Assembly: GCA_963678675.1 (NCBI GenBank)
Contig: OY783192.1
Span: forward strand, 34,131,250-34,195,249
Source: Xiphydria camelus
Lineage: Eukaryota; Arthropoda; Insecta; Hymenoptera; Xiphydriidae
DNA length: 64,000 nucleotides
Direction: 5' to 3'
In this document: piece after piece, positions 1-11,884 of the stretch
How positions within the stretch are numbered: position 1 is the stretch's first letter
How the letters are laid out: the number at the start of each line of letters is the position of its first letter
Translations under genes and position numbers: made by a program
Notes under the pieces: model-generated
Databases searched by the model: none
Told to the model about the DNA's origin: nothing
Seen by the model: only the letters and a program-made list of their open reading frames with translations

Positions 1-979
1 GATTGATAAGAACGATCAAGGGAGCATCTCAAAGTACCCGGTACCAGGAGGAATCCTCCTACATACGCCGTGGGGAAAATCTCATTCTTTCGTTCCAGTG
101 GCGAACGCTTTTCTTTCTAGTCGAACGAATAATACCTACCGATGCGCTATAATTTAAATCGAATCTCATCGTTCCTACGAATATTTGTTGAATATCCGTT
201 CGAGAAAAACAGGTATTTCAATACGAGCGGATTTTTTGCACGTGTAGTGCTCCAAAGATGATGTACGTGGTGATCGGTATTGATATCGGTTCTCGGAGTT
301 CCACACGAACCGTTGATCTCTAAATTTACCAATTCTTTCCGAGCGAACTATCGTCTACGGACAGTGGAATAAGTGCTACTAGCGCGTTGTATTTCACGTA
401 CAAAGTATTCGAAGGGGAAATAATAGTTTGAGGTAAATTACTCTCTTACTGGTTCTTCGAGAATGTTTCGCTAGACTCGATTCGGTCTTAACATAAAAGA
501 AATATTCGTATTTTTAAATTTAATTTGTAATCCCTATACAAATTCAATAACAAACGAAAAAGAAAAAACGGTCCGAAAAAATAATCATTCTCGGAGTTAT
601 AAGTGCGTTTCTCTCGACAAGTTTATGACGTCATCAAAATGCCAGAGAGACGCACTTATCCTAAGCAACGAGTGCGAGGGAGATAGTCTTACCAGACTAT
701 GACGTAGCTGCATTTCAAAATATCGTTTTTCAGTTTAGCTAAGGCGGAAAATGATAAATAAAAAAATACGGGGTTGATAATCTTGTCCAAATTGTTTGAA
801 TCTGCAATGGAAATGAATTCAAGAGTCTTTTTGTGTATATTTAGGCTTTTCTCGAGAAAAGATTTCTTCGGTACAGACGTAACGCGCTATTTCCCATTCC
901 ATAATTACTTCTCATAAGATTCTCGGGGAGTGTACAATTTTTGCAAAAACGAGGGAAAAATTCGTCGGCGCTCTTTCAG
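1..979. other. Intron sequence upstream of first visible cyclase exon
   Basis: No coding exon was found here. The sequence is AT-rich and ends in the acceptor ctctttcag at 971-979. It contains one family B repeat copy (about 499-800). The short minus-strand open frame near 147-332 has no recognisable content. The missing 5' exons of the guanylate cyclase must lie further upstream. Confidence 0.7.
499..800 (+). repeat. Family B inverted-repeat element, copy B1
   Basis: Shares extended similarity with copies at about 11250, 25285-26410 and 47503. Landmarks are an AT-rich left part (taatttgtaatccctataca), a hairpin whose arms read aagtgcgtttctct and agagacgcactt, a perfect TGACGTCA at 626-633 in the hairpin loop, and a right part ending aaaatacggggttgataat. 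No open frame was seen; it is non-autonomous. Confidence 0.75.
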
Positions 980-3900
980 GCTACATAGACCCCTACTTGC
1001 CGGACCGGAACATGTCGGAAGACGTGAAGTACGGCTTTCGTTCGGTGCTGAAGTTGACGCCGACCCACATCAAGAATCCGCAATTCCAGTGAGTACGAGT
1101 ATCCGGTCGTGTCTCATCCACCCCCGATTCTACTCCACTCGTTACATCCCGCGACCTAAAACGCGCCAATCTGAATTCACAGCGAGATCTGCGAGCGGAT
1201 GAAGGAGTACTCGGTGCTCCCGCCCTTTTGCGTTCCCTATCACAGCGAGATCTTCAAAACCATCGCGGTGAGTCGGGGTTCGCGATCGAATCGCGCGTCT
1301 TGACGACGATTGACCGCGGATTTTCCTCGCTTCAGATGCCCATTCAAGCGGCCCACCTGTACGACGCGGTGATGATATACGCCAGGGCGATGACCGAAGT
1401 CCTGGCAACAGGTGGAGACCCGAGAAACGGCTCGGCTGTATTGAGCAGAATCCGAAATAGGAGTTATCATTCCGTGCAGGGATACGATGTGCGTATGGAA
1501 TGTGTGATTGTTTCGATTTGTTCCCTCAAAATACCTGTTCGCTCGCTTTCGTAGGTCTTCATCGACGAGAACGGCGACGCCGAAGGCAATTTCACGGTGG
1601 TCTCGCTGCTCGACGACGACGACGAGGCGAACGGTCCGGTCCGCATGTCGATGCAGCCGGTGGGCTACTTTCAGTACAGCGGAAACGATTCCGGCGGCAT
1701 CCCCGTCTTCAGATACATCGACAGCGAGAGGAGTGAGTCGATCGCCGGGAAATGTAACGTATTCGGCCGCTCATCGTAGCCAAAGCGATTCGTTCGTGCG
1801 CAAAAATTTGATCTAGTCCCGAGTCGATCGACGCGCATCAATTCGAGGGTGAACGAATCGCTCGCCGCTGGGTGGCGCTCGGCGTGGAGTGTTTCTCGCG
1901 AGCGCGTTGCACTGTGCGCAGGTATACAGTGGGTCGGCGAGGGCCCGCCAAAGGCGATGCCGGAGTGCGGGTTCGACGGCGAGCTGTGCCGCGAGGACAT
2001 GGACGGTCGCGCCGACGAGAGTCTCGCCACCATCAGCGATTGGCGGGATTGGAGGCTCCACGTGGCCCTCTCCGCCGCCACGGGGCTGGTCATCGTCGCC
2101 GGCGTGTTCGCCTTCAAGTAAGAACTCTTCTTCCTCCTTTTCTCAGCTCGCAACAGTGAATTTCATCGGAACACGTTTACGCGCACAGACACTACAGGTA
2201 CGAGCAAAAATTGGCTTGCATCCTGTGGAAAATCGAGCTCAAGGACCTGACGATGATACCGAGCGACGCCAGCGAGGACTGCCCGGAAAAAAGCGTCGTG
2301 AGTCCCGGTCGAGAACGTGGCTCGCTCTCGAGAACGAGACTCCGACGAGACACGCCCACTTTTTTGCAGGTCTACCTGGGCGAGCCAGGCTGCACCCCGA
2401 AGGCGCACACGAGGGTGGCCCTCCACCGCGAGAGCATGGTGGCCGTGAAGCCGATCTACAAGAAGACGGTCGACATCACGCGCGCGATCAGGAAGGAGCT
2501 GAAGCAGATCAGAGAGGTCAGACACGAGAACCTGATCTCCTTCATGGGCGCGGTCGTCGAGCCGGGTGCCATCTTCATCGTGACCGGTTACTGCGCGCGA
2601 GGATCGCTCCGGGATCTACTGAGAAACGACGACCTGCGACTCGATCCGATGTTCGTCTCATCCCTGATCGCCGATCTGCTCAGGGTAAGCCACGGCCTTC
2701 GCGCGTCGCGTCGTAGGGTGAAGCTCGAGACCGAACCGGTGCTCGCGTTCTTCAGGGTATGATCTATCTTCACGACAGCGAAATCGTCTCCCATGGAAAC
2801 TTGAGGAGCAGCAACTGTCTCGTCGACAGCCGCTGGGTGCTGCAGATCTCCGACTTCGGCCTCCACGAATTCAAGGCCGGCCAGGAGGAGCCGAACCACG
2901 AGGAGAAGGAGCAACGGAGGATGCTCTACAGGGCGCCCGAACTGCTCAGGTGTCCGCTACCTCTGGGCAGGGGCTCGCAGAAGGGAGACGTTTACAGGCA
3001 AGGGAATCGCGGATTCTGTCGCGAATTGTATTCTTTTGTTGAAGTCCCCTACCGTTAAAATATCAGCCTCGCGTTGACCTCTTCAGCCCAACTTTTTGTT
3101 AAAATTCACTTCAGCGTTTTACCCTTTCCCTTATCCGCGCACAGAACGCTCGAGGATCTTTGACTAGACAGGTCGTGAAGGCTGAACCTAGGTTTTAACT
3201 GAACCGCGATATATTCTCGGCTTTTCTTCAGCTTCGTTAGAATGTGTTTGATATGCTGAGCGCAAGTCGAAATCAGCCACCTGTCAGCCTCAAAATGGAA
3301 TAAATATAACTGCCTATTGGAGGTTGACAGTAAGTTGGCGAACGTATTCCAGTCTAACATCTTTTAGCCTTATTTGACGCTCCTCGGTCTGAGTTTTATA
3401 ACATCGAAAAGTTCTTTTGTAAACAATGCCTTTGAAGAGACCAAACAGCATATAAAAAATTGTTCACTCAAATTTACCTTAATATGAATAAATAAAGTGA
3501 AAAAAAATTGGAAACTTGAAAGCTAAAAGGTGTGTAAAGCATTGTCTATAAGAGCGTATACGCCCTTTTGACATTAAGTTCTTGGAAAATCACGAAAAAT
3601 ACTGTCATAAGGGCGTATCGATTTTAGTTTTCCAAATTTTTATTTTATCATTTTTGGACTATTTTTACGTAGGTATTTCTATAAGTGGCGAGAACAATTT
3701 TTTGTTTCAACTCTTTTGACTTTTACAATGTCAAAAAGACGTAAAGTCGCGTATACGACCTTTCAGCATTAGTAATGCAATATGAATTCGTTAGAGGCTA
3801 TAGGGTAAAAGTAGAATAGATGCCCCGGTTGAAGAGTGAATACAACATCGATTATCTCGAAATCGATTCCAGATATCGAAAAAAAGTTTAAATAAAAAAT

Positions 3901-6900
3901 GTTTATCTATATTTTTCCTATAAAAAAGCTCCTGTATACTTTTCACATATCTCCTCTGCGTTTCGAGATAATCGCGTTCAAAGTTCAACGGAGACCGGGC
4001 CACCCATTCCACCTTTATCCTGAGCGCTTCCCCGCGTAGTTTCGCCCTCGTCCTCTACGAGACCATGACCCGTCGCGGTCCCTGGGACAACACGCCGTCC
4101 AGTCCCGCGGAGATCATCGAGAGCATCCGAGAGGGTCGCCGGCCTCGGCCGGATCTGCAGAGGCTCGAAGGCGTCTCCGACTACGTCGTGAGGTGCATCG
4201 AGAGTTGCTGGCAGGAGGAGCCGGACGCGCGGCCGGACATGAAGTTCGTCTCGGTCAAGCTGAAGCCCATGCAGGCGGGACTGTGAGTATCGTCGGCGCT
4301 ACGCGTATACGCGATTGCGACGCTGTTATTCGTTGCAGAAAGGCGAATATATTCGACAACATGCTGGCGATCATGGAGAAGTACGCCTGCAATCTGGAGG
4401 GCCTCGTGCAGCAGAGGACGAACGAGCTGGTCGAGGAAAAGAAGAAGACGGATGCGCTGCTGCATCGGATGTTGCCCAAGTATTGACCGTGACTTGTATT
4501 GCGTGAAAAGACGAAAGTCGACGCGACGAGCGCGGTTTCCTTGAACTCGTTATACGTGTTTATATCACGAAAAAAAATGATTCTGCAATTTCTGAAAAAT
4601 CTTATTTTGCTGAACATTTTTTGCTGTCATAACAAAAATATTATTTGTGGCGGCAAAAGAGACGTCCAATAATAGCAGATTCAACTGCAATCACAGTGAA
4701 GTCTTCTTCGGTAAAAATATGTGCTGTCTCAGCAAATACTTTTGCTGCCGCGCGCGCGCGCGTTAAACATATATTTCGCTACCACATGTAATATTTTTGT
4801 CACGATAACAAAAAATTCTCAGCAAAACCTAGTTTTGCTAAGACTGCAAACTCATTTTTTCCCGTGTACGTTTTCAGAACCGTGGCCGAGGCACTGAAGC
4901 GGGGAGACCCGGTCGAGGCGGAGAGCTTCGACTGCGTCACCATTTATTTCAGCGACATCGTCGGCTTCACGGAACTGTCGGCCGAGAGCACGCCGTTGCA
5001 GGTGAGCGCGAAACGATCGCCGTCCGGTGCGAGAATTCGGAGAATTACTTTTACACGAGTCACACCCGTATTGTGTCGAATCGATGCGCGCCGTAATTAT
5101 TCACGGCGATCTAGCTGAACAAAGGAGGCACTCCCGTTCTCATTTTTTCGTTCGGGATATTTGCGGGCGAGTGGGCGTAGACGGGAGATAGAAGGGGAAA
5201 AGTATCGACCCGCGGTCAACAAAAATCAGTTCGGTCCCACGTGGGAATATGTGAACCCATGCGAACTCATGTGTGATTACCCAGGAAACGCGGAAACTTA
5301 GTCTTAGATGGGTTTCGTATGGACATACATGGGAACCTATATTGACGCATGTGTGCGAATACCTGGAAAAACGTGGGAGCACATGTGTTCCCACGTGGGA
5401 ATGTATTCCCCGCGAGGAAAATCTAGACAGATTTCATATGGGAACACGTGCTAACCTATATTGCTCAGACTCCATCTGCAGAGCCTATAGAGGTATCTAT
5501 ATTATATCTTATTGGAATGAATCTATACACATACATAATGTAAGTTTGCTATGGGAATGAATGAGAAACTCATGCATATGTATTATTATATTATGATCTT
5601 TTATGGAAATGTGAATTTACTATAATAGTAATTCATTTTCTCTCTTTTAAAATATATATCTTTTTCAAATGAAAGAGACGAATAAAAACGTCTAAGTAAC
5701 GCTAGCGAATGCATAAATGCATCCCCGTTACATGTTTAGGGCGGAAAAGGACAAAGGGTGAGCCACATAAACGCTCTTATACATTTGAAGGGTACACTGG
5801 AAAAAGGGGCTGATCGACATTTTATCGAAAAATTGGAATATTATCACGTTGTATATAGAATTTTTACAGTTCGATTGCCCCATACTCTTGAAACTGGAAA
5901 ACACGGGCTCAATGAAGAGATATTCTCGATTAAAATGTAGGGCAAACAGGGAAAGAAGTGGCTCATTTCTTTCCGTAAATTGCTCTCCTGTAAAAATGGG
6001 AAAATGTCGATGAACCCCTTTTTTCCGTGTACCCTTCATTTATCAGTGCTGCGTCAACGTCCTCACTCGACTCTCACGTTTTTATAATCCACGAGATCGT
6101 GTCAATACTGTATGAAACTCAAATAGGCTTCAAATGGAGACTGATGAAAGTCACGTGGAAACTCGTACGGGATCACATGGGGACCTTGCTAAAGTTCGCA
6201 TGTGACAACCACACGGGGATTCCCGTATGAATTTCCCACGTGGGACCTACCTGATTTTTTTTTTGACCGGGGAGACTCACTGCCGCGAAACGACCGACCA
6301 CTTTAACACTCCTGAATTGCATCTTTTCCTTCGGCATTCCCTCGGAAGGTCGTCACCTTGCTGAACGAGCTGTACACTTGTTGCGACTACATCATCTCGC
6401 ACTACGACGTATACAAGGTAACCGTAAACGTCTCGTTTTACTTCGGTCCGCACGATTACGTCGGGCTGGACGATATGGAAGTTTGAAGAGAAGCGAATGA
6501 CAAAATATGCCGTCCGACGAGACGAGACTGTGCGCCAGCAGCAATGAATCTGATCGATTACGCTTTGGATAACGGTAGCAGAGTGTCTAGTGATCATGGA
6601 AATCATGGAATTTTTTTTTTCGTATAGAATACCGTAGAAATTTCATGAAATTTTTGTTTAAATATGAAAATACTAGCTTTTCACTCATCTTGAAATAATC
6701 TCATCCCCTATGAAATCCCCTTGTGGGATAAATTTCTAATAATCCTGAAACACGACTTTCTTAATTTCTAATCGAAACGCCAAATACCAATTTTCATAAA
6801 TCTGACTTCAAAAATGACGGATTTCCATGCAAACTTACATCCCCTGTTCTACCACTTTAACCTTCCGGGACTGGCGCACAATTTTTGTGATCCATGACTG

Positions 6901-9900
6901 GCTGCGGACTGTGACTCCGCATACTAGATTCAGAGCAATTGCAGATTTGTTTGCAATTATAATTATTTATTTATAATGAAACATGAAAAATAAATAAACA
7001 ACATTTGTCTCGCATGTGGCAACGTTATTTTTAATTTCTAAATTTTGACAGAAATTTCATAATCATCTCCGGACACTCCAGACAGCAATATCAAATCAAA
7101 TAAGGTTGCAAACAAGAAAATTTGTCTGCCGTGTTGGCGCCGCCATTTCAAATTTGCCACAAGACTCATGAAAAAGGTCTACATTACACAATAAAACAAA
7201 AACTGTGTTACTTACCTTCAAAAATGTTTAAAACACAAATATTAACACACAGGTCAAAAATGGGATTGACTACTGGCTGCGGACTCTCGCTCCGCGTTCG
7301 TTCGTCAAACAAAAACAACCTCCCGCTTCAAACTCTCAGAGAGTACTACTAATATGACGCTCGAAGAATACTCAAACGCCCCGATTCGAGGAGTGGGGGG
7401 CTTAGTAGTAAACGACAAACGAAAAGCGCTGCGGACTGAGAGTCCGCGCGCCGGTCCCGGAAGGTTAAGAGAAAAATTTGACTGGTCCTTCGTGAAAAAA
7501 CAAACAAATTCGCACGTACCGTTTAACCATGGTCACTCGATAAAGTTCCGTAAACCAAAGCGAATCGATTGCAATCATTGTCGCTGGCTGTACTCAGCGA
7601 TCCGAGTCGCGTCTTCGTCATCGTGGAACGAATATCCGTCCTCGCCTCCTCAGGTGGAGACGATTGGCGACGCCTACATGGTGGTCTCCGGACTCCCGGT
7701 GAGGAACGGCAACAAGCACGCCGGGGAAATCGCCTCCATGGCGCTTCACCTGCTCAGGCGCATCAGGAAGTTCGAGCTGCCCCACAAACCCGGGGAAGGC
7801 CTGAAAATCCGAATCGGCATACACTCCGGTAGGCCTCGATCCTCCCTCGCGCGATCCTCGACCAACCCTCGCCTCCTTCATAGGTCACTGCGTCGCCGGT
7901 GTCGTGGGCCTGAAGATGCCCAGGTACTGCCTCTTCGGTGACACGGTGAACACCGCGTCGAGGATGGAGTCTTCCGGGGCGCCCCTCAAGATTCACATGT
8001 CCGAGTACACCTGGCGCCTCCTGCAGAAGCTCGGCGGCTACGAGGCCGAGGAGAGGGGCCTGGTCCACATCAAGGTTCCTATCTTTGGTCCGCTTACGAC
8101 TATTCGTGTTGGCGAACGCTCGAGCGAGTTGGGCGATCGCACTCTCGAATGGCACCCCCGTAGGGCGCACTATTTCTGAGAGCTATATCACTGAAATGTT
8201 TCAGCGAAACATTCGCAGAATTACAAAAACGTTGCGTGATAATCCTGCGATATTTTGAGGATGTCTCAGCAATGTTTCTACCTACGCTAGTTGTAACGTT
8301 CTGTTGAAATGTCTTGAAACCATGGCGAAATATGCTCCAGAGATAAGATGTGAAATATCTCAGATATGTCACAATAGGAAGTTCTAAGATATTTTAATAT
8401 CTCGAGGAATTGTCGTCGTGCAAAAACACGATATATGTAATTTCAGGATCAAGTCATGGCTTTCTTCGTGCAAGCAAATATTCCATAGGCTCGAGTGATT
8501 ATTTTTTTTCCAGCAGGAAGAATTTCTTGTTCCAACGCAGGTATTCTTGAATCAAGTATATACATGCTCTTCGAACGAGAATCTGCATTTTTAAAAGTTT
8601 TCATTGTTTTGGTTCAAGAAATATTTTGTTGGTTCTAGCAATTATTTCTCTCGGTGTAGTTACATTGAAATATCTCTGAAATGTGTCTCGCTTAAATATA
8701 ACGTATCCGAGACAATTGAAATATCTCAGAACGTCTCCGTGATATCTCTGGGAGACAGTGTGCTGCACGGGCCCCGTCTCTATCGCGCAGGGTAAGGGCG
8801 AGATGAAGACCTACTGGCTGATCGGGGAGGATCCGCTGTGCCGGCAGAATCGCATCTTCGAGTCGATGTCGCACTTTCATCACTCGCACTACGGCTCCCT
8901 CTGCTCGCTCTCGGAGGACCGGCTCACCGAGACGCCCGACCTGCTGCGCAGGACGATCCTGGCGGAGTTCCTCGGCTGGATGCCACCCGCGCTCGGGGAC
9001 TTTCCCTACTCCAGGCGCGATCTGCATCTGAGAGCGGTACGCGCGTGCTCCCATTGGAACAGTCAGGTGAAAAGGCTCTCTCGCTCTTTCGTCGCTCGCG
9101 ACACGTGATGTAAGGTGAGAGCCGTTGAATTTGGAGGAGCACTTAACCCCTTAAGCGATGGACTTAAAAACTACAGTTCGCATCCTCAATGGAAGAGTGA
9201 CATAACTAAAAGCAGTATAGTTATGTTATGCGTTGCTCTTTCATTGACCTATTTATACAGTTTTAAAAAAGTAATACTAATATATCCTCACTTTCTGTCC
9301 AGTGCATATAATTAACAAAATGTGGTGGTTTTTCATTACAAAGATTCAAACTTTTTCAGTTCAGATAGTACGGTAACTTAAAAAAAGTATGATTTTTTTC
9401 GACTTATGTTAGTCTTCCATTGAGAGTGCGAGTTGTGCCAAAAGTGGTACAGGTAAGTTCGATAAAAAGTTTAAGGAATCTTTTGTTTTCGGGGATTTTT
9501 TGGAGTGCTGATTTTATTTCCGAGGTCCATTTTCATTTGTGACCCCTCTAGGGGTTGAAAATAAGGGTTGAGGGTGACATTTTTTAATGATAAAAATCCT
9601 TGTTTTCGGAGTTAAAACATGGGTTTTCGATTACCCAGTCTTATATTTATACTTCATTTTCTATAAATACTCGACACGGTAATAACGGGTTAAACAGGGC
9701 TATATAATATATTAGCCAATAATGGACTTCCACTATTTTAAAATTGCATTTCGACTTTAGAATCGGATTCGGCGTCTCAAAAAACATTACCATACCAAAA
9801 TTGGTTTAATTCTGTAAAGAAATAACAAAATTATTACAAGTACACATATATACGCGTCATTACCACTTAAGGGTTTAAGTCGGACTACCCCTGTATCTAA

Positions 9901-10412
9901 GAGAGTATCGACATTTTGCGTTGTTTAGTTAGATAGATACTATCTCATATGCCCAAACTTTGAGGTGAATGATGCACCTTTTCCATTAGCTCTGACGACT
10001 ATGTTGTAGTTGGTAAGGCAGTAACAGTTTGAGATATAAAGGCGGTCCAACCTAAGCACCGTTCCAAATTCGGCTACCTTCCCCTATATCTTGCGTTTCT
10101 CACAGTGAGAAAATAATGTATAAAATCAGACTACACTAGCGGTCACGGGTGAGTGAACGCAGGTTTAATTACTGGAACTAATAATTTGGCGGAATTAATT
10201 ATCGCTTGTTCCCGTCAAATAGTCGTCAATCATTACAACCGAATTATTTAATTCGAGCAACTAGATCGGCGTTCCCCCGTCACTGACCGCTAATTTAGTC
10301 TGATCTACTAATTTTGTTCTCTGTGCAGGAACTCGTCTACTGCAACGGAACTGGGCGGTCTCATCGATCGGCACCCGCTATCACCCTGACGGACGTGGCG
10401 ACGAATTACTGA
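980..10412 (+). CDS. Receptor-type (membrane) guanylate cyclase, 5' end outside window
   Basis: Makes cGMP from GTP at the plasma membrane. Coding exons read as 980-1088, 1183-1267, 1336-1488, 1555-1732, 1922-2117, 2189-2297, 2370-2684, 2756-2997, 4040-4282, 4339-4479, 4878-5001, 6349-6417, 7654-7828, 7884-8074, 8791-9036 and 10329-10412 (stop TGA). All phases agree, giving 885 visible residues. In order: the end of the ligand-binding ectodomain ([14 protein letters not shown]); one membrane span ([20 protein letters not shown]); a kinase-homology domain with HGN in place of the catalytic HRD ([12 protein letters not shown]), so a pseudokinase; a coiled-coil linker; and the class III cyclase domain with [23 protein letters not shown] and [17 protein letters not shown]. 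The E and C of the last two motifs favour GTP over ATP. The C-tail is short. It resembles insect Gyc32E/Gyc76C-type receptors; which one was not decided. Signal peptide and N-terminus are missing. The last exon is the least certain. Confidence 0.93.
2998..4039 (+). other. GC-AG intron in the guanylate cyclase
   Basis: The exon ending at 2997 is followed by gcaagg rather than GT. Splicing TAC AG to T TTC restores the strongly conserved [12 protein letters not shown] stretch of the kinase-homology domain, and no GT donor nearby keeps that frame. The acceptor is cgcgtag at 4033-4039. The intron interior is AT-rich without coding potential. Confidence 0.82.
5214..6268. mobile_element. 1.05-kb inverted-repeat element M in cyclase intron
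   Basis: The left end reads ggtcaacaaaaatcag and then gtcccacgtgggaa; the right end is its inverse (ttcccacgtgggac, then ctgattttttttttgacc). There is no open frame of note, so it is non-autonomous. It carries several CACGTG or CACATG E-box-like palindromes and holds nested element N. The right end is 80 bp before the exon at 6349. Confidence 0.72.
5785..6040. mobile_element. Nested inverted-repeat element N inside element M
   Basis: Terminal repeats are tgaagggtacactggaaaaa on the left and its inverse ttttttccgtgtacccttca on the right. The match continues inward (ctgatcgacattttatcg against aaaatgtcgatga). It is about 256 bp with no coding content, and sits within element M, so it is the younger of the two. 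Confidence 0.65.
6857..7468. mobile_element. TTAA-bounded inverted-repeat element O
   Basis: The left end is TTAACCTTCCGGGAC and the right end GTCCCGGAAGGTTAA (read as ggtcccggaaggttaaga). Inside are three related GC-rich blocks of the form ctgcggactNNNNNtccgc. It is 612 bp with no transposase frame. The TTAA at both ends fits a TTAA target duplication. Confidence 0.72.
8160..8770. mobile_element. Inverted-repeat element U in cyclase intron
   Basis: The left end (gggcgcactatttctgagag, then ctatatcactgaaatg) is the imperfect inverse of the right end (acgtctccgtgatatctctg, then ggagacagtgtgctgcacgg). It contains a family E copy at about 8450-8662. The right end lies 20 bp upstream of the coding exon at 8791. 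Confidence 0.55.
8450..8662. repeat. Family E repeat copy E1
   Basis: Matches the inverse of the copy at 10868-11105. Shared blocks include catggctttcttcg, ggctcgagtgattatttt, attcttgaatcaag and the end agcaattatttctctcggtg. The terminus resembles ttctctcagtg ends seen in family D. Confidence 0.6.
9143..9878. mobile_element. TTAA-bounded inverted-repeat element P
   Basis: The left end is TTAACCCCTTAAGCG and the right end the inverse of TTAAACCCTTAAGTGG. It is about 736 bp, AT-rich, and its only open frame (9115-9315) has no recognised content. It makes up most of the last cyclase intron together with D1. Confidence 0.6.
10101..10325. mobile_element. Family D MITE, copy D1, abutting last cyclase exon
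   Basis: The termini cacagtgagaaaataatg and attttgttctctgtg are inverse of each other, followed inward by actagcggtcacggg against ctgaccgctaatttag. Related copies are at 13750-13983 and 41694-41886. It ends 3 bp before the final coding exon; its pyrimidine-rich end is directly followed by cag, the acceptor. Confidence 0.75.
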
Positions 10413-10780
10413 GGAGGACAGTATGTCGCGGGATGCAACGACCACGGCGGATGGAATCCGCGACGGGAAGACCTGGTTGTCTTACTTCGTCGTCTATACG
10501 AAGGAGGGAAGAAGCGAGCGGCGTGAGGACTCTTGCAACCCGTCGTACGATTAACGATCGGGGAGGCGAGGGAGCAAAAATGTGGCCAATATGTGTTGTG
10601 TAACATCAATGTCAATATAGGTGTACCTGTTTAGGATCTAAGGAAATTGTTCGTAAGTGCCGTATACGCGAATGTATATCGCGTATGACTTTATTACACG
10701 TACCTATATAATTTATCATCGAAAACAGTGAGGAAAATCGTCGCGCGAGTGTATCGCTGTACATATATGTATACGTTCTT

Positions 10781-10786
10781 AATAAA
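10781..10786 (+). terminator. Polyadenylation signal of the guanylate cyclase
   Basis: AATAAA lies 369 nt after the TGA stop at 10410-10412, followed by a GT-rich stretch (gtcgtgtctatgtgg). It is the first canonical signal after the stop, so the 3' UTR is probably about 10413-10805. Confidence 0.6.
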
Positions 10787-10867
10787 CGTCGTGTCTATGT
10801 GGCCGTAATTTTATCGCAATCGTCTCGTCGCTCGTCGATCGTAGTTTCGACGATTTTCATTACATCT

Positions 10868-11105
10868 GCACTGAGAGAAATAATTGCTACAGTGTCGAAA
10901 AATATGTCTCGAGTCAAGAACACACGTCATGATCTTACAAATTTTTAAGAACGCAGAAGCTTAGTCGAAGAATATACATGTATTCTTGATTCAGGAGTAC
11001 CTTCGTTGAGCAATTCTTTCCGCGCGAAAAAGAAAATAATTACTCAAGCCTACCAAATATTTCTTTACGCGAAGAAAACCATGGCTTATCTTCCACGGGA
11101 AAAAA
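10868..11105. repeat. Family E repeat copy E2
   Basis: Inverse orientation to E1 at 8450-8662. It starts ctgcactgagagaaataatt and ends near cttccacgggaaaaaaatta. No coding content was seen; it lies just past the 3' end of the guanylate cyclase. Confidence 0.6.
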
Positions 11106-11249
11106 ATTAATTACAGCATTTACAAAATTTTGTGACAAATTTCGGGACAAGGCCAATATATTGTTACGATAACTACAACTTTAGTAAAATTTATGACACT
11201 GCTTGCTACTTCTACAAGTTTTACTATAATTTTTAATAATAATATTCAA

Positions 11250-11510
11250 TATGACTTGAAACAGAAAAGATCCGAAAAAATAATTATTCGCGCTGAGTTA
11301 TAAGTGCATTTCTCTCTGCTGAATTGTGACGTCATCGAAGAGCCGTGAGAGATGCACTTAATATGCTAAGCAACGAATGTGCGAGAGAGATAAATAATTT
11401 ACAGAACGACGACGTATCCTACATTTCTAAATATCGTTTTCCGGATTAGATGAGACCGAAAATGAAAAATAAAAAAATACAGGGTTGATAATTTTGTTCA
11501 ACTTTCATAT
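11250..11510 (+). repeat. Family B inverted-repeat element, copy B2
   Basis: Contains ataagtgcatttctctctgc, a perfect TGACGTCA at 11337-11344, the opposing hairpin arm gagagatgcactta, and the characteristic right part ending acagggttgataattttgtt. It is the same layout as B1. Confidence 0.75.
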
Positions 11511-11653
11511 CGTGTTTCCGATCGAATAAAACTTTTTTTTTGGCATCAACAATTATTTCTCTCAGTATGTACGTCGAAAAAGAAAAGCGTTTCTGATTTA
11601 AATACGCGGAACGTAATGAGAGTGCCTTCTAATGTTACTTTATAAATACTAAT

Positions 11654-11883
11654 TTAACCCCTTCAGACCTGGTGTACACGAGAATGTACATTGCATTTTA
11701 ACTATTTTATTAAGAAATGTTACGCAAAAATACAGCTTTGTACTGTTTGCACATAAATATAAGAAAATTTAAAAAATAAAGATTGCAAAAATATCTTGAA
11801 GTATAATAACACCCCAAAGGCTAAAACATCATTAACGATTTTGTTTACTCCGCGAAAAAAAAAATCAGGTCTAAAGGGGTTAA
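11654..11883. mobile_element. TTAA-bounded MITE Q
   Basis: A 230-bp element with ends TTTAACCCCTTCAGACCTG and CAGGTCTAAAGGGGTTAAA, near-perfect inverse copies flanked by TTAA at 11654-11657 and 11880-11883. TTAA plus a CCC start is the pattern of piggyBac-type non-autonomous elements. Confidence 0.75.
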
Positions 11884-11884
11884 A

